Shown: piece after piece, positions 10,259-20,800 of the stretch
Numbering within the stretch: the stretch's first letter is position 1
Layout: each line of letters begins with the position of its first letter
Source: an uncultured Rhodospirillales bacterium
GTDB lineage: Bacteria; Pseudomonadota; Alphaproteobacteria; Acetobacterales; Acetobacteraceae
NCBI GenBank assembly: GCA_903928895.1
Contig: CAIYSR010000139.1
Location: forward strand, 42,637 to 106,636
Direction: 5' to 3'
Length of the DNA stretch: 64,000 bases
The notes under the pieces: model-generated
Told to the model about the DNA's origin: nothing
The model's database searches: none
What the model saw: the letters and a program-made list of their open reading frames with translations, nothing else
Translations under genes and position numbers: made by a program

Positions 10259-10831
10259 CTATCGGCCGAGTCCGAGCCGCCGCACGGTACCGAAATTGGC
10301 ACGGTGATGCGCCGATGGGCCGAACTGGTGCAATGCCGCCCGGTGCGTGGCGGTGCCGTATCCCGCATTGCACTCCCAACCGTAGCCCGGATACCGCACC
10401 GCGAGTCGCGCCATCAGCCGGTCACGCAGCACCTTGGCGACGATAGACGCGGCCGAAATCGCCGGCTCGCTGCCGTCGCCGCCGACGATACAGCGGGTCG
10501 GACAACCCAGGCGCGGATCGGTATTGCCGTCGACCAAGGCGAGATCTGGCACGGCGAGCCGCCCCAGCGCGCGGCGCATGGCCAGCAGACTGGCCTGGAG
10601 GATGTTGATGCGGGCGATCTCCTCCACCGAGGCGGCGCCCATGCCGATCTCGGCACCGCTGGCGTGCAGGGCGGCGTAGGCGGCTTCGCGGGCCGCCGCC
10701 GAAAGCTTTTTCGAGTCGTGCAGTAACGCGGCGAGGCCATGTGGCAAGGGGTCGGGCAGTACCACGGCGGCGGCCAGGACTGGCCCGGCGAGCGGCCCGC
10801 GGCCGACTTCGTCGAGACCCGCGACCCGCAT
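10259..10831 (-). CDS. rnhB: Ribonuclease HII
   Basis: 190 residues from ATG 10831. The [13 protein letters not shown] motif starts at residue 5, with D7 and E8 as metal ligands; further acidic ligands lie in LVDGN and the later Asp-rich segments. The [13 protein letters not shown] block is typical of RNase HII. It cleaves RNA in RNA/DNA hybrids and removes misincorporated ribonucleotides. Start is 2 bp from the stop of the upstream tupA gene. The longer in-frame extension overlaps tupA and is not homologous-looking. Confidence 0.95.
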   Translation of the reverse strand: MRVAGLDEVGRGPLAGPVLAAAVVLPDPLPHGLAALLHDSKKLSAAAREAAYAALHASGAEIGMGAASVEEIARINILQASLLAMRRALGRLAVPDLALVDGNTDPRLGCPTRCIVGGDGSEPAISAASIVAKVLRDRLMARLAVRYPGYGWECNAGYGTATHRAALHQFGPSAHHRANFGTVRRLGLGR

Positions 10832-10833
10832 GC

Positions 10834-11634
10834 TCAGGGAATGTCCTTCACCCCGGGATTGAACAGCGCCATGCCGCCGATCGTGAAAGCGCCGATCGCC
10901 GCCTGCGCCTCGGCGCCGGCCAGCCATTCCGCCAGCTTGTGCGCTGCGGCCATACGGCCTGCGGGTTGCCGTCCGGGGGCCAGTTCGATCACCCGATAGC
11001 GATTGAGCAGCCGGGGGTCGCCATGGACCTGCTCCACGAGATCGCGCCGGTTGGCGAAGGACAACCAGGTGCCGCGATCCGTGAGGGTGACGCCATCGGT
11101 CGCCGCCGCCACGTTGAGGGCTGCACCCATGCCGCCGCCGATATCCTTGTACCAGGATGCGCCGGCCGGGTTGATCCCGGCTTCGCGCCAGAGCCGCTTC
11201 TCCAGCGCATCAGTGCCGCTCTTGTCGCCGCGCGAGATGAACGGGGCCTTGTTCTCTGCGACCTTGTGCAGCGCCACCACGGCGTCTGCCAGTCCACCGA
11301 GGCGGGCGGGATCGCTCTTTGGGCCGACCAGGATGAAATCATTCCAGGCGATCTCGACCCGCTTCACTCCATGCCCGGCGGCCATGAAGGCAGCCTCGGC
11401 CTCCGGGTCGTGCACCAGCACGAGATCGGCGTCGCCCCGCGCCGCGGTGGCCAGCGCCTGCCCGGTGCCCTGCGCCAGCACCTGCACCGCAATGCCGGTC
11501 CGCGCCGTGAAGAGCGGCAGGATGCGGGCCAGCAGCCCCGAATTGTCGAGCGAGGTGGTGGAGGCCAGCACCACCGTCTCCGCACGCGCGACCCCCGCCG
11601 TCAGCAGCAGCAGGATCGCCAGGAATGCCCTCAT
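10834..11634 (-). CDS. tupA: Tungstate-type ABC transporter substrate-binding protein
   Basis: 266 residues with a clear Sec signal peptide (1-18, ending VARA). The motif [12 protein letters not shown] at 24-35 matches TupA proteins (TTSxxxSGLL oxyanion loop). [13 protein letters not shown] and RGDKSGT are further oxyanion contacts. It should bind tungstate (or molybdate) in the periplasm and deliver it to TupB. It overlaps the tupB stop by ATGA, so the two are translationally coupled. No TupC ATPase gene is next to it. Confidence 0.88.
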   Translation of the reverse strand: MRAFLAILLLLTAGVARAETVVLASTTSLDNSGLLARILPLFTARTGIAVQVLAQGTGQALATAARGDADLVLVHDPEAEAAFMAAGHGVKRVEIAWNDFILVGPKSDPARLGGLADAVVALHKVAENKAPFISRGDKSGTDALEKRLWREAGINPAGASWYKDIGGGMGAALNVAAATDGVTLTDRGTWLSFANRRDLVEQVHGDPRLLNRYRVIELAPGRQPAGRMAAAHKLAEWLAGAEAQAAIGAFTIGGMALFNPGVKDIP

Positions 11635-12272
11635 TGCCGTTCTCCTCCGATGATGAGCACCACCGCGCTCGCGGTGATACTGATGCCCACAAGAACCAGT
11701 CCAAGCGCCAGAGCGAGATCGAAATTGCCTTTGCCTGTCTCCAGCGTGATCGTCGTGGTCATGGTGCGGGTGACGCCGGCGATGTTGCCGCCGACGATCA
11801 GCACGGCGCCGACCTCGGAGACGGTCCGGCCGAAGCCAGCCAGCAGCGCGGTGGCGATGCCGCCCTTGGCCATACGCATCAGATGCGGCAGCGCGCGCAA
11901 GCGGGATGCGCCCGAGGCCTGCAAGGCGCGGCCGTAGTCATGCCAGCGCGCCTCGATTGCCCGGTGTGCCAGGGCCGCGATGATCGGGGTGGCGAGCACG
12001 GTCTGGGCCAGCACCATCGCCTCCGGGGTGTAGAGCCAGCCGAGTCCGCCGAATGCGCCACCGCGCGAGAGCAGCAGATAGAGCACGAGACCGACCACCA
12101 CCGGCGGCAGGCCGAGCAGAGAATGCACCATGACCAGCACCAGAGGCCGCCCGGGCCAGCGCCCCAGCGCCAGGATCGCGGCGAGCGGCAGGCCCAGCAC
12201 GGTGGCGCAAGCGGTGGCCGAAAGGCTGACGGCAAGCGAGCGCAGCACGATCGGCAGGAATTCACCCATCAC
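11631..12272 (-). CDS. tupB: Tungstate-type ABC transporter permease
   Basis: 213 residues with about five membrane segments and an EAA-like loop (YGRALQASGASRLRALPHL) that contacts an ATPase. The family (TupB/WtpB-like) moves tungstate across the inner membrane. It begins 4 bp after the msbA-like gene stop and overlaps tupA by 4 bp (ATGA), so all three sit in one operon. The cognate ATPase is not present in this window. Confidence 0.87.
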   Translation of the reverse strand: MMGEFLPIVLRSLAVSLSATACATVLGLPLAAILALGRWPGRPLVLVMVHSLLGLPPVVVGLVLYLLLSRGGAFGGLGWLYTPEAMVLAQTVLATPIIAALAHRAIEARWHDYGRALQASGASRLRALPHLMRMAKGGIATALLAGFGRTVSEVGAVLIVGGNIAGVTRTMTTTITLETGKGNFDLALALGLVLVGISITASAVVLIIGGERQ

Positions 12273-12276
12273 GGCC

Positions 12277-14031
12277 TCATTGGCCGATCAGCGACTGGCT
12301 GCGCACCAGGCGGGCATAGAGCCCGTCCAGCGCCAGCAGGTCGGCGTGGCTGCCTTGCTCCACCGCCCGCCCCTCGGCCATCACCACCACGAGGTCCGCG
12401 TCCCGCACGGTGGATAGGCGATGGGCGACGACGATGGTGGTGCGGCCGCGGCGCAGCGTGGCGAGCGCCTGCTGGACCAGTTGTTCGCTCTCGGCGTCGA
12501 GCGCGCTGGTGGCCTCGTCAAGCAGCAGGATGCGGGGGTTGCGCAGCAGCGCGCGGGCGAGCGCGACGCGCTGGCGCTGGCCGCCGGACAGCCGCCCGCC
12601 GCCGGGACCGACCATCGTCGCGTAGCCCTGCGGCAAGGCAGCGATAAAGCCGTGCGCGGCGGCGGCTTGCGCGGCGGCCTCGATCGCGGCCTCCTCAGCG
12701 CCGGGACGTCCCATGGCGATATTGGCGGCCACGGTATCATCGAACAGTAGCGTATCCTGCCCGACATAGGCGATGGCGTCGCGCAGGCTGGCGAGCCGGA
12801 GGCGGCGGACATCGGCGCCGTCGATCCGGATCGCGCCGGTGGCGGCCTCGTGCAGGCGCGGGATCAGCGCTAGCGCCGTCGATTTGCCGGCCCCAGACGG
12901 CCCCACCAGGGCAATGGTGTGACCGGGCTCGGCGGTGAAGCTCAGGGCATCCAGCCCGACCCGACCGTCCGGGTAGATGAAGCCGACCTGATCAAAGGCC
13001 ACCCGGCCCCGGCCTGGCGGCAGTTCGGTGGCGTCAGACGCCTCGACGATCCGCGGCCGCTCGTCGATCACGGCGAAGCAGCGTATCAGGCCAGCAAGCC
13101 CCTCCTGCACGGCGGAATTGAGGTTGCCCAGCGCCCGCAGCGGCTGCGCAGCCAGGCCCAGCGCCGCGACAAATCCGGCGAAATCCTCGAACTGCGCCGT
13201 CCCCACCGCGGCACGCCAGCCGGCGAAGCCGATGGTGGCCGCGATCGCCACGCCGGCGACCACCTCCAGCATCGGATCGAGCCGCGCCCGCCCGCGGATC
13301 ATCCGGATCAGCGATCGGTAGAGTTCCTGGAACCCGGCCCGGGCGCGGGTGATCTCCTGCGCCTCCAGCCTGTAGGCCCGCACGGTGCGGGCCTGGGAAA
13401 AGCTTTCGTTCAGCATCACCGCCGTCTCGCCCGTCGTCACCTGCATGCGCCCCGAGGCCCGGCGCAAGCGCTGACCGATGCGATGGACCGGCAAGGCGGC
13501 GACGGGGAAAAGCACCAGGGCGATGAGGCTCAGTTCCCAGTCGATCCACAACATCGAGCCGACGAGTCCGATCACCGAGACGACATTGCCGAGACCGTTG
13601 ACCACGCGGATCAGCGCCTCGCGGATGGTCACCGTATCGGTGGTGAAGCGCTGGGTCAGGATGGCGGCCGCCTCGCGCTCCACCCGGGCGAGATCGCCGC
13701 GCACCAGATGCGCGAACATCTCGACCTGCAGGTCACGGATCACCCGCATCGCAACGTCCTGCACCAGCACCGCCTGCGCGTACCAAACCACCGCGCGGAC
13801 GCTGGTGACGAGCAGCACCAAGAGCGGCACCTGATAGAGAATACGCTTGTCCTTGCCGGTAAACATGGCGATGGCGTGCTGGATCACCAGCGGATACGCG
13901 GCCTGCGCCGCGGCCAGCAGCACCGTCAGGACCGCAACCAGCACCAGCAGCGCGCGGTAGCGCAGCACATGAGCGCGCCACAGGCGCGACAGCATCGGAC
14001 GGACGGACGCGGGAGAGATGGCGGAACCCAT
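12277..14031 (-). CDS. ABC exporter, MsbA-like lipid/LPS flippase type
   Basis: 584 residues from ATG 14031. A six-helix ABC-type-1 membrane domain (about residues 20-320) is fused to a nucleotide-binding domain: Walker A GPSGAGKST near 377-385, Q-loop GQD, signature LSGGQ near 481-485, Walker B ILLLDE near 501-506, and the H-loop AHR. Half-transporter acting as homodimer. Next to a heptosyltransferase-like gene, a lipid A core flippase (MsbA) role is plausible but not proven. Alternative starts at 14055 and 14082 overlap the divergent glycosyltransferase gene. Confidence 0.85.
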   Translation of the reverse strand: MGSAISPASVRPMLSRLWRAHVLRYRALLVLVAVLTVLLAAAQAAYPLVIQHAIAMFTGKDKRILYQVPLLVLLVTSVRAVVWYAQAVLVQDVAMRVIRDLQVEMFAHLVRGDLARVEREAAAILTQRFTTDTVTIREALIRVVNGLGNVVSVIGLVGSMLWIDWELSLIALVLFPVAALPVHRIGQRLRRASGRMQVTTGETAVMLNESFSQARTVRAYRLEAQEITRARAGFQELYRSLIRMIRGRARLDPMLEVVAGVAIAATIGFAGWRAAVGTAQFEDFAGFVAALGLAAQPLRALGNLNSAVQEGLAGLIRCFAVIDERPRIVEASDATELPPGRGRVAFDQVGFIYPDGRVGLDALSFTAEPGHTIALVGPSGAGKSTALALIPRLHEAATGAIRIDGADVRRLRLASLRDAIAYVGQDTLLFDDTVAANIAMGRPGAEEAAIEAAAQAAAAHGFIAALPQGYATMVGPGGGRLSGGQRQRVALARALLRNPRILLLDEATSALDAESEQLVQQALATLRRGRTTIVVAHRLSTVRDADLVVVMAEGRAVEQGSHADLLALDGLYARLVRSQSLIGQ

Positions 14032-14053
14032 GGCGGGGCGTGTATCAGCAGCC

Positions 14054-15055
14054 ATGGCCTCCGACAAATCCACCCGCCGCATCGCCGTCTACGTCGACCT
14101 CGATCTGGTCGGGGACGCGCTCATCAAGCTGCCGATGGTGCGCGCCCTGCGCCGCGCCTACCCGGGCGCCGAGATCATCTGGATCGCGGGGCAGGGTCCG
14201 AGCGCCTTCGCCGATCTCCTTGCCCCACTGGTCGAGGGCTTGCTCGACCGCGTGATCGCGCGGGCCGGCACTGGCGCTGAGCTGCGTCGTGCCCTGGGGC
14301 CGCAGCCGCTTGATCTGCTGATCGACACTCAGAGCACACTGGTCATTGCGCGCGCACTCAGGCGCCTGGGTGCCCGCCGCTTCGTCACCGCGGCCGCCTG
14401 TGGCCTGCCGGGCTGGCCACCGCAGTTCGCGCTGAACCCACCGCGCCATCTCGTCCGCCGCCTGCTCGCGCTGGTGCAGCGGGCCACCGGAGTCGCGCCG
14501 CAGACCGACGTGCCGCTGCGCCTGCCGCTGGCGATTGAGTCCCGCGCCGCCACCCTGCTGCCGCCTGGTTCGGACTACGTCGCCCAGGTCCTCGGCGCCG
14601 GGGGGCGGCACAAGGCCTGGCCGGAAGCCCATCATGTCGTCCTCGCGCAGGCCCTGCTCGCCGAGCGCCGTGTGCCGGTGCTGATTCTCGGTCCGGACGA
14701 GCGCGACCGGCATGCCCCGCTCGCTGCCGCCCTCCCGGGCGCACGATTCCCGTTGCAGGAGGCCGGCGACGCGCCGCCGGCGCTCACCATCGCCCTTGCC
14801 GCCCGCTGCGCCGCTGCCGTCGCCGCCGATTGCGGTGGGGGGCATATGATGGCGACCGCCGGCATACCACTGGTCTCGCTGTTCGGACCCACCGACCCTG
14901 CCAAATTTGCGCCCTGGGCACCGGTCTCCCGAATCCTGCGCACGCAGGATTTCATCGGCCCCGACCGGGATACGTCCGACATGGCCAGCATCCCGCCTGC
15001 CGCCGTCCACGCCGTCCTGCGTGAAATCGCCAGCCCGAGAGGACCTGTCCCATGA
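14054..15055 (+). CDS. Glycosyltransferase family 9 (heptosyltransferase-like)
   Basis: 333 residues from ATG 14054. The N-terminal half shows the GT-B acceptor domain start (YVDLDLVGDALIKLPMV, like the WaaC/WaaF GDxxxxxP motif). The C-terminal half has GAGGRHKAWP and the nucleotide-sugar region AADCGGGHMMATAGIPLVSLFGPTDP. The family adds ADP-heptose to lipid A-Kdo or core heptose on the cytoplasmic face. With gmhA and msbA-like genes nearby it probably serves LPS core synthesis. Its start codon overlaps the alternative msbA start at a CCATGG palindrome. Confidence 0.87.
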   Translation: MASDKSTRRIAVYVDLDLVGDALIKLPMVRALRRAYPGAEIIWIAGQGPSAFADLLAPLVEGLLDRVIARAGTGAELRRALGPQPLDLLIDTQSTLVIARALRRLGARRFVTAAACGLPGWPPQFALNPPRHLVRRLLALVQRATGVAPQTDVPLRLPLAIESRAATLLPPGSDYVAQVLGAGGRHKAWPEAHHVVLAQALLAERRVPVLILGPDERDRHAPLAAALPGARFPLQEAGDAPPALTIALAARCAAAVAADCGGGHMMATAGIPLVSLFGPTDPAKFAPWAPVSRILRTQDFIGPDRDTSDMASIPPAAVHAVLREIASPRGPVP

Positions 15056-16164
15056 GCCCGCTTCCGCCCTCGGTTCTCCCGGCGGGGATCCGCGCCCGTA
15101 TTCTGGCCGGCATCAATGGCCTGGATATCCATATCCTTGAGGCGGGCGACCCCTCCCACCCCTGCCTGCTGCTGCTGCACGGCTTCCCCGAGCTTGCCTA
15201 CTCCTGGCGCAAGGTGATGGGTCCACTGGCCGCGCTTGGCTACCACGTCGTCGCTCCCGACCAGCGCGGCTATGGCCGCACCACGGGCTGGGATGATCGC
15301 TACGCGGCGGACCTCGCCCCGTTCCGCCTTTTCAATCTGGTGCGCGACCAGCTCGGGCTGCTGCAAGCACTCGGGAAGAGCCGGGTCGCGGCGGTGATCG
15401 GCCATGATTTCGGTTCCCCCGTCGCCGCCTGGTGCGCCCTGCTCCGCCCCGATGTCTTCCGCGCCGTCGCGCTGATGAGCGCTCCCTTCGCAGGCCCGCC
15501 CGCGATCGGCCGGCCAGTCCCCGTGCGCGACGTGCACGCCGAGCTCGCCGCCCTGCCGCGCCCACGCAAGCACTACCAGTGGTACTACTCGACCCCGGAG
15601 GCCAACGCCGACATGGTCGGGGCGCCGCAGGGCCTATCTGCCTTCCTCCGCGCCTACTACCACCATAAGAGCGCGGACTGGCCGGGCAACCGTCCTCGCC
15701 GCCTGTCCGGATGGACTGCCGAGGCGCTCGCGGCGCTGCCGACCTACTACGTGATGGACCTGCACGCGACGATGGCCGCCACCGTTGCCGAGGAGATGCC
15801 GGCCGCCGCCGCCATTGCCGCCAACCGCTGGCTGCCCGAGGCCGATCTCGCGGTGTACGCCGCCGAATATGCGCGCACCGGCTTCCAGGGCGGATTGCAA
15901 TGGTACCGCTGCCGCACCACCGGGCGTTTCGAGGCGGAACTTGAACTGTTTTCCGGCCGCGGCATCGAGGTGCCGTCCTGCTTCATCGCGGGTGCGGCGG
16001 ACTGGGGGATCGAGCAAAGCCCCGGGGCGCTGGAGGCGATGCAGGGCAGCGGCTGTCGCGCCATGCGCTTCGTGGAAATGGTCGGGGGCGCCGGCCACTG
16101 GGTGCAGCAGGAACAGCCCGAAGCCGTGATCGCCGCCCTCGGTCGCTTCCTCGGCAGCTCCTGA
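15052..16164 (+). CDS. Alpha/beta hydrolase, epoxide hydrolase/dehalogenase-like
   Basis: 370 residues. Oxyanion motif HGFPE at 43-47; nucleophile elbow GHDFGS at 117-122 with D119 as nucleophile, as in soluble epoxide hydrolases and haloalkane dehalogenases (esterases would have Ser). A cap domain with several Tyr (YYS, YYHH) follows, then the acid in AGAADWG and the His in GAGHWVQQEQP. The Asp nucleophile plus Tyr-rich cap favours epoxide hydrolase. It overlaps the glycosyltransferase stop by ATGA, an unexpected pairing, so the true substrate is open. Confidence 0.82.
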   Translation: MSPLPPSVLPAGIRARILAGINGLDIHILEAGDPSHPCLLLLHGFPELAYSWRKVMGPLAALGYHVVAPDQRGYGRTTGWDDRYAADLAPFRLFNLVRDQLGLLQALGKSRVAAVIGHDFGSPVAAWCALLRPDVFRAVALMSAPFAGPPAIGRPVPVRDVHAELAALPRPRKHYQWYYSTPEANADMVGAPQGLSAFLRAYYHHKSADWPGNRPRRLSGWTAEALAALPTYYVMDLHATMAATVAEEMPAAAAIAANRWLPEADLAVYAAEYARTGFQGGLQWYRCRTTGRFEAELELFSGRGIEVPSCFIAGAADWGIEQSPGALEAMQGSGCRAMRFVEMVGGAGHWVQQEQPEAVIAALGRFLGSS

Positions 16165-16173
16165 CCGGTCCAA

Positions 16174-16953
16174 TTACACCTGATCGAGATGAAGGCTGTA
16201 GCCCTGCCCGCGGATCGACTGGATCAACCGCCGCCCATCGTCGCCGTCGGCGAGCTTGCGGCGGAGCGCGAAGATGATCTGGTCGATCGCCCGATCCTCG
16301 AAGTTCATCGGCCGCCGCAGCGCCACCTCGAACAACCGCTCCCGCGCCACCGCCGCCCCGTTGGCATCAACCAATTGCTCCAGCACGGTGAACTCCGCCG
16401 CCGTGATATGGATGGCCTCGCCGTCGGCCGAAATGGCTTGCCGCCGCACCAGGTCAACCTGGGCGCGGCCGATCCTCATCGCCGGCCGCGGCCTCGGCTT
16501 TGCCGACACCGCCGCCTCCTCCGGCACCTCCGCCTCCACTGCCGGCGCATGGCGCGACCCGGCGCGGCGATGTACCGCATGGATGCGGGCGATCAGCTCG
16601 CGGACGCTCGGCGGCTTGGTCACATAATCATCCGCCCCCAGTTCCAGCGCCGCCACTCGGTCCGCCTCCTCGGTATGGCCGGACACGACAATGATCCCGC
16701 AATCGCCCTTCGCCACCAGCCAGCGGATCAATGACAGCCCGCTGGTATCGGGCAAGCCGAGGTCAACCAGCGCGACATGGGGGTCAAACCGGGTCTTGAG
16801 CTCGATCGCGGCCGCCCCGGTCGCCGCCCATGCCGTTTCCATCCCATCGCGCTCGACCACGACCTTCAGCGCCTGTGCGATCTCGGGCTGATCCTCAATA
16901 ATGAGCACCCGCAGCCGCAACAGGGCATCGAACTCGGTGCTCTCGTTAACCAT
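16174..16953 (-). CDS. OmpR-family response regulator
   Basis: 259 residues from ATG 16953. The receiver is intact: acidic pair E20-D21, phospho-acceptor D64 (ALVDLGLPD), S91 and K113 (VTKPP). An Ala/Pro-rich linker (~125-160) leads to a winged helix (ITAAEFTVLEQL, RAIDQIIFALRRKL, IRGQGYSL). It is a phosphorylation-dependent transcription factor. Divergently arranged with the unknown gene at 17176; the hybrid kinase downstream of that gene could be a partner, but this is only proximity. An in-frame upstream start at 17028 is less likely. Confidence 0.92.
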   Translation of the reverse strand: MVNESTEFDALLRLRVLIIEDQPEIAQALKVVVERDGMETAWAATGAAAIELKTRFDPHVALVDLGLPDTSGLSLIRWLVAKGDCGIIVVSGHTEEADRVAALELGADDYVTKPPSVRELIARIHAVHRRAGSRHAPAVEAEVPEEAAVSAKPRPRPAMRIGRAQVDLVRRQAISADGEAIHITAAEFTVLEQLVDANGAAVARERLFEVALRRPMNFEDRAIDQIIFALRRKLADGDDGRRLIQSIRGQGYSLHLDQV

Positions 16954-17053
16954 TGGGAACCAATATGAAACTTTTCGATTTCTAGCTATCCAACTTACCA
17001 CCGCCGTGGCATCGCGCTCAAGGCGCAAGATCGCATGGCACCGGGACTGTCAG

Positions 17054-17068
17054 GTGATGTCAGATCAC
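17054..17068. repeat. Short inverted repeat in a divergent promoter region
   Basis: GTGAT and ATCAC flank GTCAG. It sits between the divergent regulator and unknown gene (16954-17175) and might be an operator for the OmpR-type regulator. Weak, because five-base arms arise by chance. Confidence 0.25.
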
Positions 17069-17175
17069 TCGACACTTCATAAGCTTTCCTGACTGGGGTC
17101 CGCCGCCGCTGCCCGTATAAAATCCGCTGCGGACCATCGTGCACGAAGAGATGGTCCGGGAATGGAGTGGGTACG

Positions 17176-17721
17176 ATGTCGATGGCAGTCGCAAGCTACT
17201 TCTGGACCAGCAACGCCACAATCGGCAGTTGGGGCTCTCCCAGCGAGGACGTGTGCCGCGAGATCCGCCACAAATCGGAAGGCGGCCTGGCCGGCTGGGT
17301 GCACCGCAACCTCCCCTTTGCCAAACGGGCCGGACGCGGCGCGGATGCGGCGCCGGTCTGGGTCAACGTCGCTCGCGTCTATGCCACTGTTTGGCCAGTA
17401 CGGCGCAGCCCCGCCACCACGCTCTACCGCTGCCGGGTGTGGGATGGGGTGCGCGCGTCGGAGGCCTTCCTGATCAACGCCCCGCATCGCTTCGCTTCGA
17501 GTGACCAGGTGGTCATCCTCGCAGTCCTTGCCGCCGCGGACGACATCGCCCGCGATATCCTGGCCACCGCCGCACGACATGGCGTTGAAGTTGAGTTCAA
17601 CGAGGACAAGGTGCCGGCCGAAATCATCGGCGCGGCCCTCGACCTGCTCTCCACCACCGATGTCAACCATCCCGCGCCGGGCCGGCTGGAGGTGCTCGGA
17701 GTTGCTGTCGAGCTGCACTGA
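17176..17721 (+). CDS. Protein of unknown function, 181 aa
   Basis: 181 residues, no signal peptide or membrane helix; not recognised. GGAG at 17164-17167 is 8 bases ahead of ATG 17176 and supports this start; a GTG at 17167 is in frame. The N-terminal half is Trp/Arg-rich (ASYFWTSNATIG, WVHRNLPFAKR) and the C-terminal half is an alpha/beta region rich in acidic and Val residues. Codon use matches the neighbours. It lies between a response regulator (divergent) and a hybrid histidine kinase (same strand), so a signalling link is possible but not shown. Confidence 0.7.
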   Translation: MSMAVASYFWTSNATIGSWGSPSEDVCREIRHKSEGGLAGWVHRNLPFAKRAGRGADAAPVWVNVARVYATVWPVRRSPATTLYRCRVWDGVRASEAFLINAPHRFASSDQVVILAVLAAADDIARDILATAARHGVEVEFNEDKVPAEIIGAALDLLSTTDVNHPAPGRLEVLGVAVELH

Positions 17722-17854
17722 GCCGCCCCCGTGATGGGGGGCGCTGCTCGACCTTGCCACACCGCGTTGCCACACGGATGGATTCGCTTGTAGTGTATGA
17801 CACTGGTGAAGGTGTCGTTAATCATGCGCCAAATCCGTGCCGGGCGGGCCTGAT

Positions 17855-20800
17855 ATGGCAGAGGCAGGCCACCGCGCATGGCGTCAACGCCTCGCCATCG
17901 CCGCCGTCATCCTGGTACTCGCGTTTGCCACCGTCGCCGTCGCCTACGCGGCCTTCAAATCCCTCGCCCACGATCTCGGCCACGCCGCCCGCCAGGACCT
18001 CATCGCCAGTCTGAGCCTGCGCAGCGAACAGATCGAGGGCACCCTCGCCGAGCACAAAAGGTCGGCCGCGCTCTTCGCCACGCGCGGCTCGGTGCAGTTG
18101 CAACTCGACCCTGACAGCACCGAGGACGCCCGGGCCACGTCCCGTACGATCACCGAGCACACGATCGCGGACTTCAAGCGGCTCTTTCAATACGACAACA
18201 TCATTCTCCTCGACACCGAGATGCATCCCGTGACCGGCGTCGGCCAGGCGCTGACGCATAGGGCCGAGATCACGGGTGTCGGCCAGGCCCTGGTGACCGG
18301 CGAGATCCAACTCATCGACCTCCATATCGAGACCAACCAGCGCGCCTCCTTTGGCATCGCCGTGCCGGTGCGTCCGCGTCATCGCCCGGGCGCCGCCCCG
18401 ATCGGCGTCGCCTATCTCGAACTCGGCACCGCCGGCCCGACAAGCGCTTTGGTCAATCCCTGGGCATCGTCACATGGGTCTCTCGAACTGGCGTTGCTTC
18501 GCCGCAACGGCCTTTCCGTCGACATCATGTCCCTGGCGAGAGATCGCGGCAATCCGCTCTGGCGGGTGAGTTCGCTCTCGCTGCAAGCTACCACCCACGT
18601 GGCGGTGGCCGCCCTGCTCGATCCATCCGGCGAGCTGCTCGAAGCCGTTGACGAGCATAACCATCCCGTCATCGCCGTCGCTGCCGCCGTCACTGGCACG
18701 CCCTGGGTGCTGCTCGCCAAGATCGACCGTGCCGAGATCGACGCCCCGGTGCGCCAGCTCGGCCGCAACATCGCCGCCCTCGTCGGTGGGCTGCTCGGCG
18801 TCCTGTTCCTGTTCGGCGTCCTGCTCTGGCGCGACGACCACCACCGCCACATCCTCGCCGAGGCGATGCTCGCCCGGCGCTACGCCTCGGCAATCAGCGG
18901 CATGCAGGATGGCTTCCTGCGCATCGACCCGACCGGCTGCATCGTCGATGCCAACGAGGCCGTCACGGTGATGACCGGCTACAGCCGCGACGAACTGCTG
19001 GCCCTCTCCCTCGCCGACCTCGCGGCGCCCGGCACCGTTATCAGCGAGGCAGTTGGCCCAGGCACGCGCCGGTTCCAAACCACCTGGGCGACACGCGCCG
19101 GGAGGTTGATCGACATCGATGGGAGCGGCACCTTTGTCAGTGAAGGCGCAGCCGGCCACACCTACATCATTGCCCGAGATATCACGGTCCAGCTCACCGA
19201 ACAGCGCCGCCTGGAGCGGCTCAACCGCTTTCACGGCCTCATCAACCACATCTACCAGATCATCCAGCGGCTGACCGATCCGCAGGAGATCCTCCGCGAA
19301 ATCTGCACTGACCTTGTGGTCAGCAGCCGTATCGCCCTGGTCTGGGCCGGTTGGGTCGACCATGCCGCCGGCCGGGTCGTCCCGATCGCCGCCAGCGGGG
19401 TCGCGAGCGACTATATCCGCGACCTGGAAATCACCCTCGACCCGTCGCTGCCGACCAGCCACGGGCCGACCGGTCGCGCCGTGCTGGAAGGCCGTATCGT
19501 CGTCTCCCAGTTCATGCGACAGGATCCGGATACGGCGCCTTGGCGCGCCAAGGCGGAACCCTGGGGCTTCGGTTCGGTGATCTGCATGCCCATCGTGGTC
19601 AACGGCCAACCCATCGCGGTGCTGTCGATCTACAGCTCCGAAACCGGACATTTCGACGACCAGGTGCTCGATCTGTTCCGCGGCATGGGCGAGACCATCT
19701 CGGTGGCCATCGAAGCTGCCGAGGGCCGCCGCGCCGCCGAGCGGCTTGAGCGCCTGCACGCGACCAATGAGGAGCGGCTGCGTCGCATCCTTCAGGCCTT
19801 GCCGGTGCCGATGATGGTCCACTCGGCCCGGAGCGATGAAATCCGCAGCGTCAACGCCGCGTTCGAGGCTCTTTTCGGCTACGACCCGGCCCGTACTCTT
19901 ACGGTATCCCGCTGGCTCGACGAGGCTTGCATCGACGCCGACGAGCGTGCCCTTTATCGCGAGCTGCGGGCTCCGAGCATCGCCCGCGCCGATGCCGGTG
20001 GCGCCCCCGTGCGCCTGCCCGAGCTCCGCCTGCGCGGGCGTGACGGCACGGAGCGCGTCGTGCTGCCCCATCTCTCACGGGCAGATGACGAGGAACTGCT
20101 CGCCTGGACGGACATCACCGAGACCCGCGCACAGCAGCAGGCCCTGCGCCGACGCGAGGACATCTACACCGCTATCGTCGATCGGAGCATCGATTCGATC
20201 GCCCTCATCCGCGCCGCTGACGGTACTTTCGCCGAATTCAACACCGCCGCCCACACCTCGCTCGGCTATACCCGCGCCGAGTTCGCTGCCCTGCGGGTTC
20301 GCGACATCGATCCGGACTTCAACGACTCCTACATCGCCCGCCACGTTGCGGCACTGCCCCCCGGGGGTGGCACCGTGTTCGAGCGGGTCAACCGCCGGCG
20401 CGACGGCGCCCTGCGCGATGTCCGCCTCAGCCTGAGCCGGATCACCGTCGGTGACGAAGACTATTTCGCCGTCATCTGGTCCGACATCACCGAGGACCGC
20501 CGACGCGTGCGCGCTGCCGCCGCGGAAGGTGAAAAGCACCGCATCCTGTTCGACAGCGCGGCCGACGGCATTGCCGTGGTCGGCGCCGACGCGCGCATCG
20601 TCGAGGCCAATCCCGCCATGCTGGCGATGGCCGGCGCCACGGCAGACCAGTTCATCGGCACTCTGACGTGGCAATGGAGTGCCAACACCGAGGAACACGC
20701 ACGGTGGCAGAGCGCGCATGACAACCTCCGCCTCGGCATCCGTGTGAACCATCGCCTGCGCCGCCAGGACGGCACCGAGTTCGAGGCCGAGCTGATGTGG

